From Spirochaetota bacterium (lineage in GTDB: Bacteria > Spirochaetota > UBA4802 > UB4802): 48,266 bases of DNA. Positions 27,320 through 34,639 of this stretch are shown here, in pieces. Each line of letters starts with the position of its first letter. Positions within the stretch are counted from its first letter, which is position 1. Both the position numbers and the translations under genes were made by a program. Below the pieces are notes generated by a model. It was not told where the DNA came from. It searched no databases and saw only the letters and a program-made list of their open reading frames with translations. The stretch lies in assembly GCA_040756435.1 (NCBI GenBank), contig JBFLZD010000027.1:1-48266 (forward strand), written 5' to 3'.

Positions 27320-27409
27320 GTAAAATCCCCTAAAAGAAAAACATTAGTAAATTTCATTGCATTTTTCACATTGAAATTTTTTTCAAGGGGGTGGAATAAT
27401 TGGATGATT
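27320..27409 (+). repeat. 90-bp imperfect palindromic repeat, copy 2
   Basis: Begins GTAAAATCCCCTAAAAG and ends CAAGGGGGTGGAATAATTGG. Same length and orientation as the copy at 26601-26690 but considerably diverged. Confidence 0.6.
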
Positions 27410-27417
27410 ACCTATAA

Positions 27418-28407
27418 TTATCTAAGTACATACAGTGCAATAACATTAGTAGTGGTGACATGTTTTTCAATTTTATTATCATCAATATTATAAATAATCA
27501 CACCATTATAATTTGTATCTGCACCTGATGATGTTATTACTAAATGATTATTGTCAAGTGAATCAATGAAAAAATTTCCGGTACTACCAAGATTAAGAAG
27601 AGTGGGATAATTATTATCAGAAATTATTTGTTTAAGATAATATTGACCTGTATCACTAACGATGGCAAATACTTTATCATCATCGGTAACTGCTAGATCA
27701 ATGAGTGAATTTCCTATAGCTGTTGTAGGATTAAGTGTAATTGATGTACTTTGTGTAATTCTAAATATAGAATTTACGATGTCATTATACCATATATAAA
27801 AATAATTTTTAGTTTTATATCCACCGAATGGATTTACAAGTGAAACACCTATAGTAGCAGTCAATATCGGATTAATTGGATTATTCATTGAATAAAGATT
27901 CACATTAGTTGCATTGGGCTCAACAATGAATATTTCGGAATTATTCCCTTTAAATATTCCTAATGAATTAGTAGGGAACGAACCTATAGTTTGTGTCCAA
28001 ACATTGTTATCTAAAAGTTGATTAATATAAAAGTTTGTGAGATCAAAGCAAATAAATGATTCATTAAATCCAATTACATTTGTGTCAGTAGGTTGTGATG
28101 TCAATATAGTCCATGTTGTCAAATCATTTAGAATTGAGATTGTTGCTGATGGAGTAAATAAAATAATTTCCCCTTTATTATTTACTGAAATACCACTTGG
28201 GGTAGATAAACCTGATGCAAGCTTGAAAGATTTAATATAATATACATTTGCCAGTATAAGTGTATAATTTACTCCATCATAAGCAATTGCATAGGCAGTT
28301 CTGGATTTTCCATTTGCAATGTCATACATATCTAAGCGGTCACAGGCAGGGACTATAAGTGTACTGGTAAATAAAATTAGGTATAAAAAAATTCTAAATA
28401 TATTCAT
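27418..28407 (-). CDS. Predicted lipoprotein with beta-propeller-like repeats
   Basis: A 329-residue protein with a signal peptide and a VPAC lipobox (Cys22). The rest is composed of short beta stretches with recurring patterns such as LASGLSTPSGISVNNKGEII, LIDLAVTDDDKVFAIVSD and GNFFIDSLDNNHLVITSSG, which look like blades of an SMP-30/NHL-type propeller. It is rich in Asn, Ile and Thr. No enzyme motif is visible and the exact family is not recognised. It is probably anchored to a membrane facing the periplasm or cell surface. The 3' end of a decayed paralogue lies 317 bases upstream on the same strand. Confidence 0.65.
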   Translation of the reverse strand: MNIFRIFLYLILFTSTLIVPACDRLDMYDIANGKSRTAYAIAYDGVNYTLILANVYYIKSFKLASGLSTPSGISVNNKGEIILFTPSATISILNDLTTWTILTSQPTDTNVIGFNESFICFDLTNFYINQLLDNNVWTQTIGSFPTNSLGIFKGNNSEIFIVEPNATNVNLYSMNNPINPILTATIGVSLVNPFGGYKTKNYFYIWYNDIVNSIFRITQSTSITLNPTTAIGNSLIDLAVTDDDKVFAIVSDTGQYYLKQIISDNNYPTLLNLGSTGNFFIDSLDNNHLVITSSGADTNYNGVIIYNIDDNKIEKHVTTTNVIALYVLR

Positions 28408-28724
28408 TTATATGCCTTAAGTAAAAGTATTATTTTATGATTTTAATAAATATAAGTCATATTTCAAATTTTTACAAGTAAAAATTAATAAAAATAATTA
28501 AATCTATGAAATAAAAGAATTAAATAGGATAGATAAATTATTTTAAATTGTTAGTTATAATTTTCCTGAAGCATATTCAGTTATATTTTATTAAATAATC
28601 TTTAGTGTAAAGTAATGAATTGTATTCTCATGCAGTATTTTACAGCGGGAGGAATGGAGATTTTTTTGCTTTAAAAAAGTTAAGGAATAGATGCTAAAAA
28701 AATTATTATAAACCTTTAGCTTTG
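28408..28724. other. AT-rich gap between lipoprotein gene and its decayed copy
   Basis: No ORF or clear hairpin. It presumably contains the promoter of the lipoprotein gene; no convincing -35/-10 pair was identified. Confidence 0.4.
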
Positions 28725-29112
28725 TTATCGCAAAACATATAATGCAATAACATCTGTGCTGGTAATATTTTTTACGATTTTATTATCATCAACGTCGTAG
28801 ATAGAAAGACCATTGTAACCATCGGTATTCCCGGATGATGCTAATATAATGTGCCTATCATCAAGTGAGTCAATTTGGAAAATACCAGTTGATCCAAATG
28901 AAGCTATAACAGGATAATTACTGTATCATATAATTGGCCATTGTTTCCCTTAAAAATACCTTCAGTAAGAGTGGATAAAGATAAAAAGGAAATCCAATTA
29001 TCTATTACTTCTTTTTTATCATTTATTGCCATACCATAACTTCCAAGTGCAAATGTTGGTAATGGGTTAAACTTTTAAATGATTTGGTGTAATGAATATT
29101 TGCATTTATAAG
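28725..29112 (-). pseudogene. Decayed paralogue of the neighbouring propeller-like lipoprotein
   Basis: The last 60-odd codons read in one frame and align closely with the C-terminus of the gene at 27418-28407: IDSLDDRHIILASSG versus IDSLDNNHLVITSSG, YNGLSIYDVDDNKI versus YNGVIIYNIDDNKI, and an identical VIALYVLR end. Upstream, stop codons interrupt the frame and only islands remain, including NANIHYTKSFK near 29085-29112, matching the N-terminal NVYYIKSFK of the intact copy. Internal parts are deleted: about 390 bases remain of about 990. This is direct evidence of a tandem duplication followed by decay. Confidence 0.8.
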
Positions 29113-29362
29113 ATTATTTATTTATAAATATTCTATGCATAATTCTTTTGTAATGGAAAATCATATTGTACAAACGTTAAATTTATTTCATCAATAATTA
29201 AAATGATTAATCCAGCATGTCAATATAAAATATGTCAACACTGTTATCCGTAAATAATATCAAAAAATATTTTTAAAAATATTGTTGCACATTTAGTGCT
29301 ATGATGCAACTAATAGCACGTTGTGGTGTGACATAAACAATTATCAAAAATTGTATATTTAG

Positions 29363-29371
29363 AACTATCGC
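29363..29371 (-). repeat. Iterated word GCGATAGTT, reverse orientation
   Basis: Exact 9-mer on the minus strand in the leader region 35 bases upstream of smc; one of the few intergenic copies. Confidence 0.75.
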
Positions 29372-29405
29372 ATAATATTTAAAAATCTTTAAAAAGGTGT
29401 TATTG

Positions 29406-32153
29406 ATGTATTTAGATTCACTGGAAGTATTTGGCTTTAAATCATTTGCCGATAAAACCAAAATTAATTTTGAAAAAGGCATTACCGCAATTGTTGGGCC
29501 CAACGGTTGCGGTAAATCTAATATTGTTGATGCCATAAAGTGGGTATTAGGTGAAAAGCAGGCAAAAAATATCCGTGGCGATAAAATGGAAGATATCATA
29601 TTTGCTGGAACCGACCAGCGGAAGCCATTATCGCTGGCGGAAGTTTCACTGGTAATTAATAACACAAACCGAATTTTAAATATTGATTCGGATACGGTCA
29701 CTGTTACACGAAGGGTGTTCAGAGATGGCGAATCTGAATATATGATAAATAAATCACCGGTGCGACTTAAAGACATTGAAGAATTGTTTCTTGATACTGG
29801 CCTTGGTAAGGCATCCTATTCAGTAATGGAGCAGGGCAAGATTGACCTGATACTGTCAACTAAGGCTGAAGACCGCAGGTATATCTTTGAAGAAGCTGCT
29901 GGTATTTCGCGGTTTAAGGTTCAAAAAAAAGAATCATTAAAGAAACTGGAAGATACCACTGTTAATCTTGAACGTCTTAATGATATTATAAAAGAGATTG
30001 AACGTGAAAAAGATTTTAAGTCAAAACAGGCAGAAAAAACCAAGATATATTTTGGTTTACGCGAAAAATATAAAAAAAATGACATAGCTTTACAGCTATT
30101 ACGGTACAGAGATTTTCAAAAGAAACTGCAAAAGGTTACCGAAGATCGGCAGCGTATTTTTGATGAACGTGAAGAACTTTCAAAAAAGGTTGCTTTAATT
30201 TCTTCTGAAAATGAGAATGATGAAAAAAGAAAAAACGATATTCAGCTGCAGCTTTTTGAGTGGGATAAAAAGCTTCATACATATACTGTAAAAGTGGAAG
30301 ACATAGATGGTAAAACTTCACGTAATAAACAGTTAATACAACAACAACAGCAGCGAATAACAACAACAAAACTGCGTATTCAGGAAATTGAAGAAGCAAT
30401 TAAACGACTTGCTGAAGAAAAAGAAAAAAATTTTGAACAAAGTCATGCAATAATTAAGAATATTGCTAACGATAAAGAACAGCTTGAAAATCTTTATTCA
30501 CATCGAAAAAAGAAGATTCAGAATATCCATGCATACCGGGATACTATTGAACAAAAAAAGCATGCTATTAAAGACCTTGAAGCTGAAGTAAAAAAATTAC
30601 GTGAATCGTTGGAGATAGTCATCAGGCAATTAGTTGATGCCATTGAAAAGCGCAAACATGAATTGGAGTCTTCCGAAGCACAGCGTGAACAGGTACGTGA
30701 ACGAATACATTCAAAATTAACGCTGGCAGAAGAAAACTTGCAGAAAGCACTGCATAATCTAAAGCTTAATTTGGTAAACGAAGCGGTAACTCAATTACAG
30801 ATGATTGATTTTATTGATTTAAAGAACGATATACAGCTTTTTGAAAATTATGAGGATGGTTTCAGGTCAATACTATTTGATAAAACAGGAATTCATGCAC
30901 AAAAAGAAAAACTAGATTCAAGTATTCATAAGGCAACTGCTGATATTGAACAGTTGCGAAACGACATCAGCCAGTTAGAAGTAAGTATCCGTAATGAGCA
31001 AGAAGAGCTTGAAGAAGTTAACAATATGATAACTCGCGTTGAAAAAGATTTATCTAAGAATGAAAATGAAAAAGCATGGATTGATAAACACATACAGACT
31101 ATAGAGCGGCAAATTACCGAAGATACCAAGCAGAAGACACATTTAGAAAATGAGATTCAAAAAATACAGCAGCAGATTGATGAGCTTACAAAAGAAATTG
31201 AACAGTGGCAGAATAGCCTTGTGGAATTTAATGAAAAAAGCAATGAGTTAAAGCAGCAGATCCATGAGCTTATTGCAAAGCGTGATGAGATAGACAAGCG
31301 CATCATTGGACGAAAGCAATCGTCAAAAAAAGATATGGAACAATTACAGCGATTGGCTGACCGTATTAGTGCACTTGATAAAAACATTGTTGAATTTCAG
31401 TTCAGAATAAATTCAATAGAAGAATATTTATGGACAGAATATGAAACACGTATTGCTGATACAAAGATTCAGGTTGATGAATCAATGTATGAAAGTATAA
31501 ACAACGAATTGCAAGATATAAAAAGACAAATACAGGAACTTGGTCCTATTAACAACTTAGCCATTGAAGAATATAAAGATTTAAAGAAACGCTTTGAATA
31601 TTATATTGAGCAAAAAAAGGATATAGAAAAAGCACGTGAGGATATACTTTCAGTTATTGCTGATATTAATAAACAGTCAGTAGATCTATTCTTACAAACA
31701 TTTAAAGAAATTCAGAAGAATTTTCAAGAAATATTCAAACAACTTTTTAATGGCGGTGAAGCAATTATAGAGTTGACCGATCCAGAAAACATTTTAGAAA
31801 GTGGCATTGAGATTATTGTCCGCCCGCCAGGTAAAAAGAATAAAAATATCAATATGCTTTCAGGTGGTGAGCGTTCAATGATTGCAATTGCGCTTTTGTT
31901 TGCAACATATATGGTAAAAGCTTCACCATTCTGTTTTCTGGATGAAATTGATGCAGCCCTTGATGAGGAAAATATTGGGCGCTTTATCAGGCTGGTTCAG
32001 AAATTTTCTAAGTCTACACAGTTTATCATTGTTACTCATAACAAAAAAACAATGAGTGTGTGCGACTCAATATTTGGTGTAACAATGGAAGAACCGGGTG
32101 TTTCCAAGGTACTATCTGTTAAATTAGAAACAGCGTATGCAATGACAAAGTAG
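29406..32153 (+). CDS. smc: Chromosome segregation protein SMC (short form)
   Basis: A 915-residue SMC ATPase. The N-terminal head has FGFKSFADKT and Walker A GPNGCGKSN; the C-terminal head has the signature LSGGERSMIAIALLFA and Walker B FCFLDEIDAALDEEN. Two long charged coiled coils lie between (about 165-455 and 510-745). Typical bacterial SMCs have about 1,150-1,190 residues with a ~150-residue hinge. Here the region separating the coils is only about 50 residues (around FIDLKNDIQLFENYEDGFRS) and lacks the usual glycine-rich hinge blocks. Short SMC/P115 proteins are known in spirochaetes. AAGGTG lies 6 bases before the ATG at 29406. The permease gene follows after 13 bases. Confidence 0.9.
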   Translation: MYLDSLEVFGFKSFADKTKINFEKGITAIVGPNGCGKSNIVDAIKWVLGEKQAKNIRGDKMEDIIFAGTDQRKPLSLAEVSLVINNTNRILNIDSDTVTVTRRVFRDGESEYMINKSPVRLKDIEELFLDTGLGKASYSVMEQGKIDLILSTKAEDRRYIFEEAAGISRFKVQKKESLKKLEDTTVNLERLNDIIKEIEREKDFKSKQAEKTKIYFGLREKYKKNDIALQLLRYRDFQKKLQKVTEDRQRIFDEREELSKKVALISSENENDEKRKNDIQLQLFEWDKKLHTYTVKVEDIDGKTSRNKQLIQQQQQRITTTKLRIQEIEEAIKRLAEEKEKNFEQSHAIIKNIANDKEQLENLYSHRKKKIQNIHAYRDTIEQKKHAIKDLEAEVKKLRESLEIVIRQLVDAIEKRKHELESSEAQREQVRERIHSKLTLAEENLQKALHNLKLNLVNEAVTQLQMIDFIDLKNDIQLFENYEDGFRSILFDKTGIHAQKEKLDSSIHKATADIEQLRNDISQLEVSIRNEQEELEEVNNMITRVEKDLSKNENEKAWIDKHIQTIERQITEDTKQKTHLENEIQKIQQQIDELTKEIEQWQNSLVEFNEKSNELKQQIHELIAKRDEIDKRIIGRKQSSKKDMEQLQRLADRISALDKNIVEFQFRINSIEEYLWTEYETRIADTKIQVDESMYESINNELQDIKRQIQELGPINNLAIEEYKDLKKRFEYYIEQKKDIEKAREDILSVIADINKQSVDLFLQTFKEIQKNFQEIFKQLFNGGEAIIELTDPENILESGIEIIVRPPGKKNKNINMLSGGERSMIAIALLFATYMVKASPFCFLDEIDAALDEENIGRFIRLVQKFSKSTQFIIVTHNKKTMSVCDSIFGVTMEEPGVSKVLSVKLETAYAMTK

Positions 32154-32166
32154 AAAAGGAGTAAAT

Positions 32167-33519
32167 GTGGAGTTAAAGCGCCAGTTAGGACTGTATACCG
32201 GAATACTTGTTATCATTGCCGATATGATAGGTACCGGTATTTTTATGACTACAGGGAATATTCTGGGCATTACGCAAAGTGCTTTTATTGTAATGCTTCT
32301 ATGGATTGTTGGTGGTGTTGTTGCATTGAGTGGCGCATTAAGTTACAGTGAGCTTGCCACAATGTGGCCTGATGCAGGTGGCGAGTATGTGTACCTGAAA
32401 AAAATATTTGGTAATCTTCCTGCATTTTTAACCGGATGGGTTTCACTGTTAGTTGGGTTTACCGCACCTGTTGCCACAAGTTCTATACTTCTTGTCCAGT
32501 ATCTCAATACATTTTTTGTTACTATCAACGCGCATTCCATTACTGTATATACTGGCAATGTCTTCTGGCAAAAAACTATAGCTTGCGGAATTATTGTATT
32601 GTTTGCTTTCACACATATAATTGGAGTAAGAAAAGGGAGTAATATCCAGAACATACTCACAGTGGTAAAAATTGGCATTGTGCTTGCGTTTATTGGTGCA
32701 GGTTTTTATATGCTCGATAGTTCCGGTATCAGCCGCCTGTATGCACAGTATGGCACAGTGGAAGTAAAATCCATACCATTTGTTGGATTATCCCTGCTTA
32801 TGGTGATGTTTGCATACACAGGATGGAATGGTGCTACGTATATTGCAGGAGAAATAACCAATCCCGAAAAGAATCTTCCTAAAATAATGTTTTGGGGAGT
32901 AACAATTACAACCATATTATACATTCTGCTGAATGTTGTCTTTTTGATGTCAACAGATGCTATATCCATTATGGGCAAAGATGAAATAGGTGCAATTGCA
33001 GCAAAAGCCCTGTTTGGTCCAGCAACAAGTAATTTTTTCAGCATAACTATCGCCCTGATATTGCTATCATCAGTTTCAGCACAGATGATGTTGGGACCAC
33101 GGGTATATTATGCAATGGCAAAAAATAAAATGATATTTCATTCACTGGCAAAAGTCAGTGAACGTTTTGGAACACCGGTACATGCAATAGTATTACAAAT
33201 GCTTCTGGCAATAATCTATGTGTATACAGGCAGTGCAATGACACTGGTAATCTATATGGGATTTGCGCTGAATATATTTCCGGTGCTGGCTGTTATAGGT
33301 CTGATTGTAGCACGCAAAAAATTTCCGGATTTGAACAGACCATATACCACACCTCTATATCCACTGGTGCCGTTAACGTACATTATTCTATCTATCATTA
33401 TGATGGTTGCAGCTTTGTGTTGCTGGACAATTACATCAGCATTTGCAATAGGGGTGTTACTGGTTGGTATTCCTGTGTATTACCTGTGGCAAAAAAAGAT
33501 ACAGGGAGCAGAACAATAA
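32167..33519 (+). CDS. APC-family amino acid permease
   Basis: A 450-residue inner-membrane transporter with about 12 hydrophobic segments. The first segment contains the unwound-helix motif IADMIGTGIFMTTG, and LSYSELATMWPDAGGEYVYL and FAYTGWNGATYIAGEITNPE are the other conserved APC/LAT-type blocks. It probably exchanges or takes up amino acids; specificity is not inferable. It begins with GTG, supported by AAGGAG 7 bases upstream, and lies directly after smc, so co-transcription is likely although the functions are unrelated. One iterated word occurs inside. Confidence 0.9.
   Translation: MELKRQLGLYTGILVIIADMIGTGIFMTTGNILGITQSAFIVMLLWIVGGVVALSGALSYSELATMWPDAGGEYVYLKKIFGNLPAFLTGWVSLLVGFTAPVATSSILLVQYLNTFFVTINAHSITVYTGNVFWQKTIACGIIVLFAFTHIIGVRKGSNIQNILTVVKIGIVLAFIGAGFYMLDSSGISRLYAQYGTVEVKSIPFVGLSLLMVMFAYTGWNGATYIAGEITNPEKNLPKIMFWGVTITTILYILLNVVFLMSTDAISIMGKDEIGAIAAKALFGPATSNFFSITIALILLSSVSAQMMLGPRVYYAMAKNKMIFHSLAKVSERFGTPVHAIVLQMLLAIIYVYTGSAMTLVIYMGFALNIFPVLAVIGLIVARKKFPDLNRPYTTPLYPLVPLTYIILSIIMMVAALCCWTITSAFAIGVLLVGIPVYYLWQKKIQGAEQ
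33045..33054 (-). repeat. Iterated word GGCGATAGTT, reverse orientation
   Basis: Exact 10-mer on the minus strand within the permease gene, read Thr-Ile-Ala in the coding direction. Confidence 0.8.
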
Positions 33520-33847
33520 CAAATCTTTGTTATTTTGGTAAACTATCAAATTCAAGTGATTCTTTGTTTATATATACTATGTTACTCATTGGAATTGATT
33601 CTTTTAATAAATCATGAATTAAGATTTTCAATTTAGAACTTATTCCTACTCTGCGCATATCAATTAATATAATTGTTTCGACTAGACTTGAAACTATTAT
33701 GAAAAGTCAAATATTTTTCGACTATGGTCTAAATATCAACATATTTTATTTTTTTAATTTTAAATATTTTTTAATTTGAATATTTAGAGCTTATTATTAA
33801 TTTAATGCAATATTTCTAAGGATTAAATATATTGTATTAATTGTACA
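33520..33847. other. Intergenic region with a short minus-strand frame
   Basis: A 42-codon minus-strand frame at 33530-33658 (start MRRVGISSKLKILIHDLLKE, stop TAA) continues open upstream to about 33700 without a better start, so it looks like the tail of a lost gene. No family is recognised. The remaining sequence up to 33847 is very AT-rich and has no clear promoter or ribosome site for the next gene. Confidence 0.35.
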
Positions 33848-34639
33848 ATGGGAAAGAATACATTAACCAAACAATATACCCTTACTCCGGCAGCTGGCAA
33901 GCGTTTAATTGCAAAAGCTATAGTACATATTCCTGAAATACAGGAAGCGCTGCAACAGAGAACAATTGTCATTGTATCAGGAACAACCAACGGCTATGTT
34001 GCTGAAGAAATACTTGCACATAGTAAACAGCTTGAGGGATTTTCAAGAGAGCGTTTTTTTAGAGGGATAACCCTTCCACCACGATATAAGGTTAGTCAAT
34101 CGGGGAGGCTGGAAGATGGTGGAACATTTACCGCTGATGTGGTAATAGAAAAAGGGAAATGGATAAAAGATAAATCGTTATTTGAAATAGTAAATGATTT
34201 ACAAGAAGGTGATATTATTTTTAAAGGAGCAAATGCCGTAAATCTTGACACAAAACAAGCTGCAGTGCTTATAGGCCATCCTCAGGCAGGCACCATAGGT
34301 ATTATTATGCAGGCTGTTGCAGGGAGAAGAGTATCTTTGTATATCCCTGTTGGTTTAGAAAAGCGCATATCAGCAAACATAAATGAGCTTGCTCAACTTA
34401 TAAATTCACCACAAACAAAAGGAATACGCTACTTCCCGGTAACTGGAAATATTATTACAGAAATTGAGGCAATACACATTCTTACACAAGCTCATGCTGT
34501 ACTTTTTGCAGCAGGAGGAGTAAGTGGTGCCGAAGGATGTGTGTGGTTAGCTGTTACCGGTACAGAAGAGCAGATACAAAAGACTGATGGAATAATAGAG
34601 TCAGTGAGGTATGAGGATAATTTTTTGCTTTTTAAATAA
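33848..34639 (+). CDS. Conserved protein of unknown function
   Basis: A 263-residue soluble protein with no signal peptide. Notable blocks are LTPAAGKRLIAKAI, VIVSGTTNGYVAEEIL, RFFRGITLPP, GDIIFKGANAVNLD, AAVLIGHPQAGTIG, RRVSLYIPVGLEKRI and LFAAGGVSGAEGCVWLAVTG. The many Gly-rich turns after beta strands suggest a Rossmann-like or other alpha/beta fold. I have the impression of a conserved family but cannot name it. The ATG at 33848 has no visible ribosome site. The 3' end overlaps the convergent membrane-protein gene by 39 bases. Confidence 0.65.
   Translation: MGKNTLTKQYTLTPAAGKRLIAKAIVHIPEIQEALQQRTIVIVSGTTNGYVAEEILAHSKQLEGFSRERFFRGITLPPRYKVSQSGRLEDGGTFTADVVIEKGKWIKDKSLFEIVNDLQEGDIIFKGANAVNLDTKQAAVLIGHPQAGTIGIIMQAVAGRRVSLYIPVGLEKRISANINELAQLINSPQTKGIRYFPVTGNIITEIEAIHILTQAHAVLFAAGGVSGAEGCVWLAVTGTEEQIQKTDGIIESVRYEDNFLLFK

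Larger units (their letters stand above)
26248..27417. other. Repeat-rich intergenic region of about 1.2 kb
   Basis: No convincing gene. It holds a CCTGAGCTTG..CAGGATC palindrome (26410-26440), a fragment of a coding-like frame (26425-26565, 46 codons, containing LEWQCEGKIPGKAWEENIG, no start, stop TGA), one end of the MITE-like family (about 26571-26585), two copies of a 90-bp repeat and the palindrome cluster at 26717-27090. A 60-codon frame at 27141-27323 lies between repeats and has no recognisable features, so I do not call it. Confidence 0.6.

Noticed and set aside
27141-27323. 60-codon frame as a gene
   Set aside because: It lies between repeats, with no ribosome site, family pattern or conserved neighbour; probably chance.
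29273-29776. 167-codon minus-strand frame over the smc start
   Set aside because: It is antisense to the conserved ATPase head of smc, has no ribosome site and no family pattern.
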